DNA of 64,000 nt from Bacillus methanolicus (GCF_028888695.1 NZ_PNFF01000001.1:2117501-2181500), one strand, 5' to 3'. Counted from the first letter of the stretch, positions 38,490 to 48,674 are shown. Numbers and translations: made by a program. Notes: generated by a model from the letters alone, not told the origin.

Positions 38490-39263
38490 TTAGACTACTT
38501 TCGCTTCAGTGTGTAGAAGATGAACGAGCTCTTTCACTTGATCTGCAATTTCCCCTTCAAGAATCTTTCCTGCTTCTTTTTTAGGCGGCAGATAAATTTC
38601 AATCGTTTTTGTCTTTGCTTCAACATCATCTTCATCGAGATCAAGATCATCAAGCTCCAATTCTTCGAGCGGTTTTTTCTTCGCCTTCATGATTCCCGGC
38701 AAAGATGGATATCTCGGTTCATTTAAACCTTGCTGAGCAGTGACAAGAAGCGGAAGTCTTGTTTCAATGACTTCTGAGTCTCCTTCTACATCTCTGACAA
38801 CGGTTACATTGCTTCCATCGATTTCAAGCTTTGTAATCGTCGTTACGTACGGAATGTTTAACAATTCAGCTACGCGGGGTCCAACCTGTCCTGAGCCGCC
38901 GTCAATTGCAACGTTTCCGGCAAGAATTAAATCAACTTCTTTGTCTTTCAAATATTCAGCCAAAATTTTAGCAGTTGTAAATTGATCGCCATTCTCAACA
39001 TCATCTTCAGTATTAATTAATACAGCTTTATCGGCTCCCATTGCCAATGCTGTACGCAATTGCTTTTCTGATTCTTCATTACCGACGGAAATGACAGTTA
39101 TTTCGCCGCCGTGGGCATCGCGGACTTGAATCGCTTCTTCAATTGCGTACTCATCATACGGATTGATAATGAACTCGGCGCCATCTTCATTGATTTTGCC
39201 GCCGGAAATGGTGATCTTTTCTTCAGTGTCAAATGTTCTCTTCATCAATACAATGATGTTCAT
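38490..39263 (-). CDS. etfB: electron transfer flavoprotein beta subunit
   Basis: The AMP-binding partner of EtfA, 257 residues. The family region VDLILAGNVAIDGGSGQVGPRVAELLNIPYVT is near residues 105-140, followed by LPLLVTAQQGLNEPRYPSLPGIMKAKKKP, the recognition loop. ATG at 39263 is chosen because it follows TAGGAGGGGG; the frame is open to 39341. A hairpin after fadB upstream may partly separate etfBA from fadRB. Confidence 0.96.
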   Translation of the reverse strand: MNIIVLMKRTFDTEEKITISGGKINEDGAEFIINPYDEYAIEEAIQVRDAHGGEITVISVGNEESEKQLRTALAMGADKAVLINTEDDVENGDQFTTAKILAEYLKDKEVDLILAGNVAIDGGSGQVGPRVAELLNIPYVTTITKLEIDGSNVTVVRDVEGDSEVIETRLPLLVTAQQGLNEPRYPSLPGIMKAKKKPLEELELDDLDLDEDDVEAKTKTIEIYLPPKKEAGKILEGEIADQVKELVHLLHTEAKVV

Positions 39264-39341
39264 GTTTCCCCCTCCTAAGTAATTAAACATTTCATCAGTT
39301 CGAAAGATTAAAAAAAATTTAAGACAAACAATATCAGACAA

Positions 39342-39388
39342 CTAAAAAAACATGCCAGTGGAAAGACAGAAATTCACGACCGCATGTT
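39342..39388 (-). terminator. terminator-like hairpin between fadB and etfB
   Basis: AACATGC (39349) pairs with GCATGTT (39382), with an inner GTG/CAC pair, followed by TTTTTTTAG on the minus strand just after fadB. Confidence 0.65.
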
Positions 39389-39399
39389 ATGCCAATCAT

Positions 39400-40173
39400 T
39401 TACTTTCCTTTAAATGAAGGCTCTCTCTTTTCAATAAATGCACGAATGCCTTCTTGCCCATCTTCGGATACAAACACTTTTCCGAATAGCTCGGCTTCTT
39501 TTTTAACTCCACTATAAAACTCTTCCGATTTTGCATAGTTTAATAGCTGGATGGCCGCTTTAATCGAAACAGGGCTTTTCTTCGCAATTTTTTTCGCAAT
39601 CCGGTATGCATGGTCAAGCAACTCGCTTTCAGGATATGCATGGTTGGCAAGCCCATATTGGACTGCTTCTGTTCCGGTGATCGGCTCGCTCGTAAACATC
39701 ATTTCCGCTGCTCTCGCAATTCCGACATAGCGAGGAAGGCGCTGCGTGCCTGCAAATCCTGGAATTAAGCCAAGCTGCAACTCTGGTAATCCCAGCTTTG
39801 CATTTTCGCTCACAAGGCGGAAATGGCACGCCATCGCAAGCTCAAGCCCGCCGCCAAGAGCAGCACCATGTATGGCTGCAATAATTGGTTTGCTGAAGGT
39901 TTCGATTCGTTCAAATAAATTCTGGCCATATTCAGCCAGATTGGCGAAGTCGTCTCCCGTCTGAATCGTAGTAAATTCCTTAATATCTGCTCCCGCAGAG
40001 AAAAACTTTCCCTCTCCATGAATCACAATGACTCTAATATTGTCATTTGATTCCACTTCGTCCAATACAGCTGATAATTCTTTCAACAGGCTTGAAGAAA
40101 GAGCGTTTGCCGGCGGCCTCTGAATTGTAATGGTTGCCACCATATCTGAATGCGACCAACTTATGTTTTCCAC
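39400..40173 (-). CDS. fadB: enoyl-CoA hydratase
   Basis: A crotonase-family enzyme of fatty-acid beta-oxidation, 257 residues, equivalent to B. subtilis FadB (YsiB). The oxyanion-hole and catalytic motifs are FSAGADIKEF and IHGAALGGGLELAMACHFRL, followed by LGLPELQLGLIPGFAGTQRLPR. GTG at 40173 is chosen: it has AAGGAGGGG at the right distance and gives the family length. The upstream open frame to 40251 runs through a tandem duplication and fadR sequence. Confidence 0.94.
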   Translation of the reverse strand: MENISWSHSDMVATITIQRPPANALSSSLLKELSAVLDEVESNDNIRVIVIHGEGKFFSAGADIKEFTTIQTGDDFANLAEYGQNLFERIETFSKPIIAAIHGAALGGGLELAMACHFRLVSENAKLGLPELQLGLIPGFAGTQRLPRYVGIARAAEMMFTSEPITGTEAVQYGLANHAYPESELLDHAYRIAKKIAKKSPVSIKAAIQLLNYAKSEEFYSGVKKEAELFGKVFVSEDGQEGIRAFIEKREPSFKGK

Positions 40174-40194
40174 TTTTATCCCCTCCTTAATTGC

Positions 40195-40242
40195 AAAAGC
40201 TACCCCTTTGATCTGAACAAAAGCTACCCCTTTGATCTGAAA
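40195..40242. repeat. 24-bp tandem duplication across the fadR stop
   Basis: Two adjacent 24-base units starting AAAAGCTACCCCTTTGATCT differ at the last base only. The right unit encodes the last codons and stop of fadR. The left one is extra and lies between the stop and the fadB ribosome site. Confidence 0.9.
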
Positions 40243-40829
40243 CCTCTGCATCCGTGAATCAGCAATTCGTGGACTTTTTCAGAAAGAGCGGTCAGATCGT
40301 ATTTTTGATCATTCATGACCCATGTTGTGACAGTTTCATCTATGGTTCCAAAAATCATTTGCCTTGCTAACCGGATATCTAAAGCACCGGAAAATTCTCC
40401 GTTTTCTATTCCTTCGATTAAGATTTTATCGACTACTTTTAAATATCTTTTCAACACTTCGTTAATCTTCAGGCGAAGGTCTTTATTCGATTGTCTAAGT
40501 TCCAGCTGGGTAACAATGGCAAGATGAGGATCATCGGCAAGCATTTTAAAATGATTTTCAATCAAAGTTAATAACTTCTCTGCCGCTGTCTCTTTTCCTG
40601 CAATTTCTTCCTCAATTTTTTCTACAAAATAGCCCATTTTATCTTGAAAGAGAGAAATAAGAATGTCCTCTTTGTTTTTGAAATATAAGTAGATCGTTCC
40701 ATCCGCTACTCCGGCTTGTTTGGCAATTTTCGATACTTGTGCTTGATGATAGCCATTTTCAGCTATGACGATCACTGCAGCATCGATAATTTGCCGGTAT
40801 TTTGGTTTGTTTTTCTTCAACACTTTCAA
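40224..40829 (-). CDS. fadR: fatty-acid degradation repressor FadR (TetR family, YsiA)
   Basis: A TetR-type repressor of 201 residues that senses long-chain acyl-CoA. The N-terminal HTH is nearly that of B. subtilis FadR: IIDAAVIVIAENGYHQAQVSKIAKQAGVADGTIYLYFKNKEDIL. The rest is the helical ligand-binding domain. A perfect 18-base FadR operator lies at 40893-40910 over its own start region, so it is autoregulated. Neighbours fadB, etfBA and lcfA are its expected targets. Confidence 0.95.
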   Translation of the reverse strand: MKVLKKNKPKYRQIIDAAVIVIAENGYHQAQVSKIAKQAGVADGTIYLYFKNKEDILISLFQDKMGYFVEKIEEEIAGKETAAEKLLTLIENHFKMLADDPHLAIVTQLELRQSNKDLRLKINEVLKRYLKVVDKILIEGIENGEFSGALDIRLARQMIFGTIDETVTTWVMNDQKYDLTALSEKVHELLIHGCRGFRSKG

Positions 40830-40892
40830 CCCTTCCCTCTACTCAGCGCCTCAGCTAAATCTTCTTCAATACATTTGACTTTGTTAGTAAAA

Positions 40893-40910
40893 TGAATGAA
40901 TAATCATTCA
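40893..40910. promoter_or_regulatory. FadR operator
   Basis: TGAATGAATAATCATTCA matches the B. subtilis FadR consensus TGAATGAMTANTCATTCA at every position. It starts eight bases beyond the -10, over the transcript start. Confidence 0.92.
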
Positions 40911-40917
40911 TATTTTT

Positions 40918-40946
40918 ATAATAATTCTGTCAATTTTATATGTCAA
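40918..40946 (-). promoter_or_regulatory. sigma-A promoter of fadR-fadB
   Basis: The minus strand reads TTGACA, 17 bases, TATTAT, directly upstream of the FadR operator. Confidence 0.7.
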
Positions 40947-41004
40947 TATAATATCATATATTTATTCTGGTATACTACATAATAATGAGACAAGCACTAA
41001 TTAT

Positions 41005-41032
41005 CAAAAAAGAAATTGCCGATAAACGGCTT
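41005..41032 (-). terminator. weak terminator after lcfA
   Basis: GCCG and CGGC with a 5-base loop, then AATTTCTTTTTT on the minus strand. The stem is short. Confidence 0.4.
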
Positions 41033-41039
41033 CAAAAGT

Positions 41040-42743
41040 TTAAGCCTGTTTCTTTTGATCTTCTTCCATCTTCTTTTTCTCTTCATCTACTAAAGCTCTT
41101 CGCAAAATCTTACCGACAGCTGTTTTTGGAAGTTCATTTCTGAATTCATACGCTCTCGGAACTTTATAAGCTGCGAGGTGTTTTCGCGCAAATTTATCCA
41201 TTTCTTCAATTGTAATTGAAGCTCCTTCCCGTAACACGATGTACGCCTTAACAGTTTCTCCTCTGTAAGGGTCAGGAATTCCAGCCACCACAACCTCCTG
41301 AACATCCGGATGTTCATAAAGGACTTCCTCAACCTCGCGCGGATAGATGTTAAATCCTCCGGCAATAATCATATCCTTTTTCCGGTCAACAACGTAAAAG
41401 TATCCATGCTCATCCATATATCCGAGGTCTCCGGTTAACAGCCATCCGTCACGCAGCACTTGGGCTGTTTCCTCCGGCTTGTTCCAATAGCCTTTCATAA
41501 TCTGCGGCCCTCTGACTGCGATTTCTCCAATTTCCCCCGGAGGCAGCTTTTCACCTGTTTCAATCGAAAAAATGCATCCATCTGTATCCGGCCACGGAAC
41601 ACCGATACTGCCTTTTACTCTTGGACGGTCCCAAAGAAAATTTGAATGTGTTACAGGGGATGACTCAGTCAATCCATAGCCTTCAACAAGCTTTCCTCCT
41701 GTCACTTCCTCAAATTTTTGCTGTACTTCCAGCGGCAACGGAGCCGACCCGCTAAGGCAGGAATCGATCGATGAAAGATCATATTTTTTAAGCTCAGGAT
41801 GGTTTAACAATCCGATATAAATTGTCGGAGCTCCCGGAAATAACGTGGGCCGCTGTTTTTGAATCGTCTTTAATGTTGTTTCAGCATCAAATTTCGGTAA
41901 AAGAACCATTTTATATGCCTGCATGACAGAGAGAATTAGAACCGTTGTCATTCCATACACATGAAAAAATGGAAGGATTCCAAGGACGACTTCTTCCCCG
42001 CGCTTGCATTTATAAAGCCATGCCTGGCACATTACAGCGTTAGCTACGAGATTTTTATGTGTAAGCATAACACCTTTCGGAAAACCTGTCGTTCCGCCCG
42101 TATATTGGAGGAGTGCAAGGTCTTCTTCGAAATTCAATTCATACTCTTTTACCCGTCTTGACGGCTGTTTTAAAATTTCCGTTAATAAATGATGATTGCC
42201 TTCATGTTTGACATCAACAACAATTCCATAATGCTTTTTTTGAATAAATGGATAAATAAGGTTTTTCGGAAAAGGCAAAAAGTCTTTGATAGCGGTTACA
42301 ATTATATGCTCTAAATCCGTATGAGGCATTACTTTAGATACCTTTGGAAATAAAATATCAAGGGTGATGATGGCTTTAGAGCCGGAATCTTTCATTTGAT
42401 ATTGAAGTTCCCGTTCCATGTACAATGGGTTTGTTTGGACTACGATGCCACCGGCCATTAAGATTCCATAATAAGCGATAACAGATTGAACTGTATTTGG
42501 AAGCATAATCGCAACCCTGTCACCTTTTTTTATGCCGAGTTCCTGTAAATATCCGGCAAGTTTAACTGCAGATTCTAAAAGTTCTTTATATGTGATTTCT
42601 TTCCCCATAAAATGGATCGCGCATTTTTCGGGAAAATCTTGAGCAGCATTTATTAAATATTGTTGCAATGGTTCACTGTCGTAGGTTAATGATGAAGGGA
42701 TTTCTTCCGGATAACTTTTTAGCCAGGGCCTATTCTCTGACAT
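41040..42743 (-). CDS. lcfA: long-chain fatty-acid-CoA ligase
   Basis: An acyl-CoA synthetase of 567 residues that activates fatty acids for beta-oxidation. The AMP-binding signature LLQYTGGTTGFPKGVMLTHKN is near residue 220, with GYGLTESSPV, the hinge DGWLLTGDLGYMDEHGYFYVVDRKKDMIIAGGFNIYPREVE, and the C-terminal lysine motif LPKTAVGKILRRAL. It heads the lcfA-fadR-fadB-etfBA cluster as in B. subtilis. Membrane-associated cytoplasmic enzyme. Confidence 0.96.
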   Translation of the reverse strand: MSENRPWLKSYPEEIPSSLTYDSEPLQQYLINAAQDFPEKCAIHFMGKEITYKELLESAVKLAGYLQELGIKKGDRVAIMLPNTVQSVIAYYGILMAGGIVVQTNPLYMERELQYQMKDSGSKAIITLDILFPKVSKVMPHTDLEHIIVTAIKDFLPFPKNLIYPFIQKKHYGIVVDVKHEGNHHLLTEILKQPSRRVKEYELNFEEDLALLQYTGGTTGFPKGVMLTHKNLVANAVMCQAWLYKCKRGEEVVLGILPFFHVYGMTTVLILSVMQAYKMVLLPKFDAETTLKTIQKQRPTLFPGAPTIYIGLLNHPELKKYDLSSIDSCLSGSAPLPLEVQQKFEEVTGGKLVEGYGLTESSPVTHSNFLWDRPRVKGSIGVPWPDTDGCIFSIETGEKLPPGEIGEIAVRGPQIMKGYWNKPEETAQVLRDGWLLTGDLGYMDEHGYFYVVDRKKDMIIAGGFNIYPREVEEVLYEHPDVQEVVVAGIPDPYRGETVKAYIVLREGASITIEEMDKFARKHLAAYKVPRAYEFRNELPKTAVGKILRRALVDEEKKKMEEDQKKQA

Positions 42744-42796
42744 ACTGTCCCCTCCTTTTTCACTAATTTTTTGAACATTCTAACTCTTTCCATTTA

Positions 42797-42825
42797 ATTA
42801 TAATACAACGGTCATTCCATTACAA
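42797..42825 (-). promoter_or_regulatory. sigma-A promoter of lcfA
   Basis: The minus strand reads TTGTAA, 17 bases, TATAAT. The spacer contains GGAATGAC, which resembles only one half of a FadR site, so FadR control here is unsure. Confidence 0.65.
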
Positions 42826-42882
42826 TTAGAATAACCAATACCAATTTCCAATATCACTGTGGTTCCGCTACTTTTTTGAGAA

Positions 42883-42916
42883 TAGAAAAAGCCGCTCTTA
42901 TAGAGAACGACTTTTG
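42883..42916 (-). terminator. terminator of the mutS2-yshE transcript
   Basis: AAAGTCGTTCT and AGAGCGGCTTT pair with G-T wobbles around CTATA and are followed by TTCT on the minus strand, 24 bases after the small membrane ORF. Confidence 0.65.
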
Positions 42917-42939
42917 AAAAAGTAATTAGAATAGGGATT

Positions 42940-43023
42940 TTATGCAAAAAACATTAAATAAATGACCCCGATTGCTGCAAATGCAACACAAAGAACGAGC
43001 AGCACTTTTGCTAACGTCTCCAA
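42940..43023 (-). CDS. candidate small single-span membrane protein, 27 residues
   Basis: A TTG at 43023 is preceded by AAGGGAG at eight bases. It opens 27 codons: a short N-terminus METLAK, then a continuous hydrophobic segment (VLLVLCVAFAAIGVIYLMFF) that would span the membrane once. It lies 16 bases after yshE and before the transcript's terminator, so it would be the last cistron. It is too short for usual gene finders. No family is recognised; the evidence is the ribosome site, position and clean membrane helix. Confidence 0.5.
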   Translation of the reverse strand: METLAKVLLVLCVAFAAIGVIYLMFFA

Positions 43024-43039
43024 CTCGCAAACTCCCTTC

Positions 43040-43444
43040 TTATATTCCCGCACCGATAACGTAAGACAGCCCTATTGATATAACCATTGAAATAAAGCCG
43101 ACTGCCCGGTTATCATTTTGAATTTCCTCATCTATTCTAAATTTAGGAGTTAAAAACTCATAGATAAAGTACCCTGCCAGCAATAGAGCAAACCCGAACA
43201 CTCCCCAGCCGATCATCGAAAAAAGACTGTCATGCTGAATAATAGAATGGCGGAATATATTTGCTATCCCAAATATTTTGCCGCCTGTTGCCATTGCAAC
43301 AGACAAGTTTCCCTTTTTGATTTCCTCCCAGTTTTTGTAATTTGTGACAAGCTCAAAAACAGTTAAAAATACAATCGAACATAAAATAACAACGCTGTAA
43401 TATGCAGCTATTTGTACATATTCATTCTCCCAAAATCCGTTCAT
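43040..43444 (-). CDS. yshE: DUF350 membrane protein YshE
   Basis: A membrane protein of 134 residues with four hydrophobic helices, of the DUF350 (UPF0719) family, in the place of B. subtilis yshE after mutS2. Conserved features are the loop NYKNWEEIKKGNLSVAMATGGKIFGIANIFRHSI between helices 1 and 2 and the terminal GFISMVISIGLSYVIGAGI. The function is unknown. It is 18 bases after mutS2, in the same operon. Confidence 0.85.
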   Translation of the reverse strand: MNGFWENEYVQIAAYYSVVILCSIVFLTVFELVTNYKNWEEIKKGNLSVAMATGGKIFGIANIFRHSIIQHDSLFSMIGWGVFGFALLLAGYFIYEFLTPKFRIDEEIQNDNRAVGFISMVISIGLSYVIGAGI

Positions 43445-43462
43445 ATTGGTTACTCACCGCCA

Positions 43463-45820
43463 TTATTTAAATTCAACAACTGTAACTCCTGTTCCGCCTT
43501 CTCCCGCCTCACCGAAGCGGATTTTTTTTACGGCACGGTGATTTTTTAAATATTCCTGAACTCCTTGCCTTAGTGCACCGGTTCCTTTGCCGTGAATGAT
43601 GGATACCCGAGGATATCCTGCCAATAGCGCATCATCGATGTATTTTTCAACTTTTAACAATGCATCTTCATATCGTTCGCCCCGCAAATCAAGTTCAAGG
43701 CTGACATGGAAGTCCCTCCCTTTTACAGTTGCAATTGGTTTTGTTTCTGCCGGTTTCGGACTGTTGATCAATTCCATGTCCGATTCCTCTACTTTCATCT
43801 TTAAAATTCCAATTTGCACCTGCCACTCCGAGTCAGAAATTTTCTCAACAAGATGACCTTTTTGGTTGAAACTTAAAACCTTAACCTCATCCCCAGGCTT
43901 GAAGACGTGTTTTTTATCCTTGAGCTTATTCCCTCTGCTGCTTTCTCTTTTTTCAGGCGCAGCTTCATTAAGTCTTCTCTTTGCTTCGATCAACTCATGT
44001 TCTTTCACTTCGGCATGTTTTTCAATGCGCATTTTCCTTAATTCCCTGATGATCTCTTCCGCTTCCTGCTTTGCTTTTTCCACAATGACCCGGGCTTCTT
44101 GTTCCGCTTTTTCATATAAAGAGTCCTTATATTCATAAAAAGCGATCATTTGCTTTTGTAGATCTTTATGGAGCTTTTCCGCTTGCTTTAACAATTCACT
44201 TGCTTCTTCAAGCTCTGCTTCCGCCTGGCGTCTGCTTGATTCAAGCGAAGCGATCATGTTTTCAACTTGGCTGCTGTCAGTTCCTACATAAGAGCGGGCA
44301 TTGTTGATCACTTTCTCATCAAGACCGAGCCGCTTTGATATTTCAAACGCATTGCTTCGCCCCGGCACTCCAATCAAAAGCTTATAAGTCGGACTTAATG
44401 TTTCAATATCAAATTCGACGCTTGCGTTTACGACTCCTTCCCGATTGTAGCCATATGCCTTTAATTCAGGATAGTGGGTTGTTGCAATTACTTTTGCACC
44501 GCGTTTATAAACTTCGTCCAATATAGATATTGCCAGCGCGGCACCTTCCTGCGGATCGGTTCCTGCTCCAAGCTCATCGAAAAGAACAAGGCTGTTAAAA
44601 TCGACCTTATTTAAAATGTCAACAATATTTACCATATGGGAAGAAAAAGTACTTAAACTTTGTTCGATTGACTGCTCATCACCGATATCCGCATATACGG
44701 ATCCAAAAACAGCCATTTCCGAACCGTCTAAGGCCGGAATTTGCAAACCCGACTGAGCCATAAGCGTGCAAAGGCCGACAGTTTTTAATGTGACCGTTTT
44801 TCCACCTGTATTTGGTCCGGTAATAACGATTGTAGAAAAATCTTTTCCTAATGAAATATCATTCGGTACCACTTCATCAATTGGGATTAAAGGATGGCGC
44901 GCTTTAATTAAAGAAATCCTTCCTTCATTATTCATGAGAGGCTTTGACGCTTTAATTTTTCCGCTGTATCGCGCTTTTGCAAACATAAAGTCCAGTTCTG
45001 CCAAAACAAGAACAATGGTTTCCAGCTCACCGCTATATTCGCCGACTTTTTGGGAAAGTTCATGCAAAATGCGTTCGATTTCCTGTTGTTCTTTCACACG
45101 GGTAGCTTGAAGGTCATTATTTAATTGTACAATTGCCTGCGGCTCAATAAACAATGTTTGTCCAGATGAGCTCTGGTCATGAATGATCCCGCCGTAATAC
45201 GTGCGGTACTCCTGTTTAACAGGGATAACAAAGCGGTCATTTCGAATCGTTACAATGGCATCAGAAAGCATTTTCTGTGCATTTGAAGAACGGATCATGC
45301 TCTCCAGCCGTTCACGGACACGGGCTTCCTTTGTTCGCAGCTGCTGTCTTAAAGACCTTAATGTTTCACTGGCACCATCAAGGACTTCACCGCTTTCATC
45401 GATTGCATGTTTGATTGCCTCTTCCAGTTCTGCCAGCACGATGATCCGTTCAGCGTATTTTGCTAAAATCGGAAGATCATTTGTTTCTTCATTCAATTCT
45501 TCAATGAATCTTTTTAATTGGCGGCTCGCATGAACGGTACTCGCTACTTGAATTAATTCTTGAGGGCTCAAAGACCCGCCAATTGCCGCTCTTTTCGTAT
45601 GGGGGCGTATATCGAAGATTCCCCCGAGCGGTACATTGCTCTTTAACCGGAGCACTTTAACTGCCTCATCTGTCTCTTCTTGAAGTTTTACGACTTCGTG
45701 AAAATCAGAAGACGGCAGCAGCTGTTTCACTTTTTCTCTTCCTAATGAGGATGAAGCATGTTCAATAAGCTGTTCTTTTACTTTATCAAATTCCAAAACC
45801 TTTAATACCCGTTGATGCAT
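43463..45820 (-). CDS. mutS2: endonuclease MutS2 (ribosome rescue / recombination)
   Basis: A MutS-type ATPase of 785 residues, the length of B. subtilis MutSB. The ATPase has the Walker [16 protein letters not shown] near residue 335, then LSTFSSHM, the Walker [20 protein letters not shown] and [11 protein letters not shown] long coiled coil follows (about 520-620), and a Smr nuclease domain ends the protein ([26 protein letters not shown]). ATG at 45820 is chosen for its AGGAGG site; the frame is open to 45880. Confidence 0.96.
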   Translation of the reverse strand: MHQRVLKVLEFDKVKEQLIEHASSSLGREKVKQLLPSSDFHEVVKLQEETDEAVKVLRLKSNVPLGGIFDIRPHTKRAAIGGSLSPQELIQVASTVHASRQLKRFIEELNEETNDLPILAKYAERIIVLAELEEAIKHAIDESGEVLDGASETLRSLRQQLRTKEARVRERLESMIRSSNAQKMLSDAIVTIRNDRFVIPVKQEYRTYYGGIIHDQSSSGQTLFIEPQAIVQLNNDLQATRVKEQQEIERILHELSQKVGEYSGELETIVLVLAELDFMFAKARYSGKIKASKPLMNNEGRISLIKARHPLIPIDEVVPNDISLGKDFSTIVITGPNTGGKTVTLKTVGLCTLMAQSGLQIPALDGSEMAVFGSVYADIGDEQSIEQSLSTFSSHMVNIVDILNKVDFNSLVLFDELGAGTDPQEGAALAISILDEVYKRGAKVIATTHYPELKAYGYNREGVVNASVEFDIETLSPTYKLLIGVPGRSNAFEISKRLGLDEKVINNARSYVGTDSSQVENMIASLESSRRQAEAELEEASELLKQAEKLHKDLQKQMIAFYEYKDSLYEKAEQEARVIVEKAKQEAEEIIRELRKMRIEKHAEVKEHELIEAKRRLNEAAPEKRESSRGNKLKDKKHVFKPGDEVKVLSFNQKGHLVEKISDSEWQVQIGILKMKVEESDMELINSPKPAETKPIATVKGRDFHVSLELDLRGERYEDALLKVEKYIDDALLAGYPRVSIIHGKGTGALRQGVQEYLKNHRAVKKIRFGEAGEGGTGVTVVEFK

Positions 45821-45842
45821 GGAGATTGTTCCTCCTTTTATC

Positions 45843-47573
45843 TCATTGTTGCTTTTCATTCCGGCGGTACAGAAAATCAAGCAATTTATTTATGTCTAAA
45901 GCATTCAGCACAGAGCTTTTTTGAATCCATCCTTTTCTTGCAGCTGATACTCCGATTTCCATATGGGAAAGAGTGTCCATATTATGCGCATCCGTATTGA
46001 TAGCGATCATGACTCCTTTTTCTTGAGCTTTTTTCAAATGCTCTGCAGCCAGGTCGAGACGATTCGGGTTTGCATTAAGCTCGAGCGCCGTATTTGTTTC
46101 CTTCGCCAGTTCAATCAGCATATCGATATCGACTTGATAGCCTTCACGCCGTCCGATCAACCTTCCCGTTGGATGGGTGATAATATCGACGTGAGCATTT
46201 AAAAGAGCTGTTTTGAGTCGCGACATGATTTTTTCTTTCGGCTGAGAAAAAGACGAATGAATCGAAGCGATGACAAGATCCATTTCTGCAAGCAATTCAT
46301 CGTCATAATCTAGTGTACCGTCAGGCAATATATCCATTTCCACACCGGAAAGAATCTTGATATCATCATACTTTTCGTTCAGTTTTTTTATTTCCTCTTT
46401 TTGTTTCCTCAGTCTTTCAGGTGTTAACCCATTGGCTACTTTTAAATACCGGGAATGATCTGTTATAGCTAAATATTGATAGCCTCTTTTTCGGCATGCT
46501 TCCACCATTTCCTCTATCGAGTGGGCCCCATCGCTCCATGTCGTGTGCAAATGGAGGTCACCTTTCATATCTTCAAGGGAAATGAATTGCATATCTGTTG
46601 TAAATTCATCAACTTCCCGGCCATCTTCCCTAATTTCCGGCGGAATAAAAGGCAGACCGAAATGATGATAAAATTCTTCTTCAGTAGAAAAGGTAAGTAT
46701 TTTCCCAGTTTTCGTATTTTCGACACCATATTCGCTTATTTTTTCGCCCCGTTCTTTAGCCAGCTGCCTCATTCGCACATTATGTTCTTTCGAGCCTGTA
46801 AAATGATGGAGGGCAGTCGCAAATTGTGCAGGTTTCACAAGCCGGAAATCAACAGAAACATCGTAATCGTAATCAAAAATAAGTGAAACCTTTGTGTCTC
46901 CTGTCGCTATTGTTTCTTTTATGTTCGGAAGCGTCAGTAATTTTTCCTTAACAGAGATGGGTTCATTTGTTGCGATAATAAAATCAAGATCTTTCACAGT
47001 TTCTCTCATTCTTCGCAAGCTTCCGGCCCTTGAGAATTTTTCAATTTCCGGGAAGTTCGCGAGCTTTTCTTCAATCGATTCAGCGATCGGAATCATAAAA
47101 GCAACCGGCAGGCGTTCAGGTTTTGACCCTGATTTTTCTAATTCCGCAAGGATTTTTTCTTCTGTTTTTTTGCCAAAGCCGGCCAATTCTCTTACTTTTC
47201 CTTCGCGGCATGCTGTTTCCAAATCTCCGGCGCTTTCAATTCCTAGTTCTTTATAAAGTTTGGCAATTTTTTTGCCGCCAAGACCCTGAATTTGCAAAAG
47301 CGGAATTAATCCTTTCGGAACTTCTTCCTGAAGTTCCATAAGGACAGAGGATTTTCCTTCTTGTACATACTCTTCAATAACTGCTGCCGTACCTTTTCCA
47401 ATCCCTGAAAGTGATGTAAAATCTTTAATCTCTGTTAAACTCCTGTCATCAGCTTCCAATGCAGCAGCTGCCTTTCTGAACGCCGAAACTTTAAATGGAT
47501 TTTCTCCTTTTAATTCCATATAAATAGCAATTGATTCCAATAAACGAATGACATCCTTTTTATTTACACCCAT
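45843..47573 (-). CDS. polX: DNA polymerase X with PHP domain
   Basis: A repair polymerase of 576 residues, equivalent to B. subtilis YshC. N-terminal helix-hairpin-helix repeats ([47 protein letters not shown]) precede the pol X palm motif [21 protein letters not shown]. The C-terminal PHP domain is intact, with [26 protein letters not shown] and [12 protein letters not shown] metal residues, giving 3'-5' exonuclease and AP-endonuclease activity. It fills gaps in base-excision repair. Confidence 0.95.
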   Translation of the reverse strand: MGVNKKDVIRLLESIAIYMELKGENPFKVSAFRKAAAALEADDRSLTEIKDFTSLSGIGKGTAAVIEEYVQEGKSSVLMELQEEVPKGLIPLLQIQGLGGKKIAKLYKELGIESAGDLETACREGKVRELAGFGKKTEEKILAELEKSGSKPERLPVAFMIPIAESIEEKLANFPEIEKFSRAGSLRRMRETVKDLDFIIATNEPISVKEKLLTLPNIKETIATGDTKVSLIFDYDYDVSVDFRLVKPAQFATALHHFTGSKEHNVRMRQLAKERGEKISEYGVENTKTGKILTFSTEEEFYHHFGLPFIPPEIREDGREVDEFTTDMQFISLEDMKGDLHLHTTWSDGAHSIEEMVEACRKRGYQYLAITDHSRYLKVANGLTPERLRKQKEEIKKLNEKYDDIKILSGVEMDILPDGTLDYDDELLAEMDLVIASIHSSFSQPKEKIMSRLKTALLNAHVDIITHPTGRLIGRREGYQVDIDMLIELAKETNTALELNANPNRLDLAAEHLKKAQEKGVMIAINTDAHNMDTLSHMEIGVSAARKGWIQKSSVLNALDINKLLDFLYRRNEKQQ

Positions 47574-47617
47574 TCGTGAACACCGCCTTTTGTCCTCTAT
47601 CCTCTATTTTTACCATG

Positions 47618-47648
47618 AAAAGAAAAACTTCTCTGCAAAAGAGAAGTT
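47618..47648 (-). terminator. terminator overlapping the cvpA stop
   Basis: AACTTCTC and GAGAAGTT form an 8-bp stem followed by TTTCTTTTC on the minus strand. It begins in the cvpA stop codon and would separate zapA-cvpA from polX. Confidence 0.75.
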
Positions 47649-48189
47649 ATGCCGAAACATATTCAATCCAGAGTTCTTTTATTTGCTGCGAGAGAATGGG
47701 AGTATTTTCAACTATATTTTTCGCAAAAAAAGAATTGGCGAGCGTCTCCTGGATTGCTTCGATTGGCAACAGGGCAGCTATATATAATAAAATGAACATA
47801 ATAAGATAGACTTCCGCAAAACCAAGAAATCCCCCTGCAAAAATGTTCAACTGTCTTAAAACCGGCAAATGAGCAACAAAATCGAGCATGGAACCGATGA
47901 TTTGCAGCAAAATTTTTACAGCAAAAAAGATCGCGGCAAATGCAATCGCCCGATAAAATGCATTTTCTAAATTCTCATTTTCTAGCAGCATCTTTAAAGG
48001 AGAATCGCTGCTTAGAGCAGGATATGGAATCCACAAGGTCAGCTTAGGAGCAAGCTCTTCGTAATACATCCTTGCGATAATAAAGGCTATAATGAAGCCG
48101 GTAAGGTGAATTAATTGAAGGATAAAGCCTCTCTTTAACCCTATTAAAAATCCGAAGACTAAGATAATAAATATAGCGAGATCCAGCAT
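47647..48189 (-). CDS. cvpA: CvpA-family membrane protein
   Basis: A membrane protein of 180 residues with four helices, matching B. subtilis YshB. The family pattern is visible in MLDLAIFIILVFGFLIGLKRGFILQLIHLTGFIIAFIIARMYY and the later GFLGFAEVYLIMFILLYIAAL. CvpA is linked to colicin V production in E. coli; its role in Bacillus is unclear. It follows zapA by six bases, suggesting one transcript. Confidence 0.85.
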   Translation of the reverse strand: MLDLAIFIILVFGFLIGLKRGFILQLIHLTGFIIAFIIARMYYEELAPKLTLWIPYPALSSDSPLKMLLENENLENAFYRAIAFAAIFFAVKILLQIIGSMLDFVAHLPVLRQLNIFAGGFLGFAEVYLIMFILLYIAALLPIEAIQETLANSFFAKNIVENTPILSQQIKELWIEYVSA

Positions 48190-48195
48190 GACTTT

Positions 48196-48459
48196 TCAGT
48201 CCTTTACTCTTTTTAATTCGTTTTCCAGCCTTTCTAGCCGATCCTTTATTTTTAAATAATCATTTACAGCATTAACTGCAGTTAATACGGCTAATTTGCT
48301 AGTATCGAGTGAAGGATTCTTGGAGCTGATTTCACGCATTTTATCGTCAACAATAGAGGCAACCAGGCGAATATGACTTGTGCTTTCATAGCCTACAATG
48401 ACATATTGTTGCCCGTATATTTCAACTGTAATACGATTTTTTTGTGCATCTGACAACAC
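48196..48459 (-). CDS. zapA: cell division protein ZapA
   Basis: A small FtsZ-binding protein of 87 residues that bundles FtsZ filaments at the division site. The N-terminal globular part ([36 protein letters not shown]) is followed by a C-terminal coiled coil ([21 protein letters not shown]). The start is GTG at 48459 after AAGGGGG. It heads zapA-cvpA, divergent from rnhC, as in B. subtilis. Confidence 0.93.
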   Translation of the reverse strand: MLSDAQKNRITVEIYGQQYVIVGYESTSHIRLVASIVDDKMREISSKNPSLDTSKLAVLTAVNAVNDYLKIKDRLERLENELKRVKD

Positions 48460-48674
48460 GAATGCCCCCTTCGTAAGAATCCTAATCTATACTATAACAT
48501 GAACCGAAAATCGTGGAAAGCTAAAGCATTTGAAGGAAGTTCCCGGATTTTTCAGGGCGGACTTTTAAAATGTGTTTTGCCTTCATAATCGGAAAAGGAA
48601 GATTTTTCTGTCGTGCACAAGTGAAAAGGAATAATTTTGTAAATTTACATGTTTTATTTGAAGGAGTGTTAATT

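Noticed and set aside
42803-42819. FadR site in the lcfA promoter
   Set aside because: Only one half (GGAATGAC) resembles the consensus; the other half is absent, unlike the perfect site at 40893.
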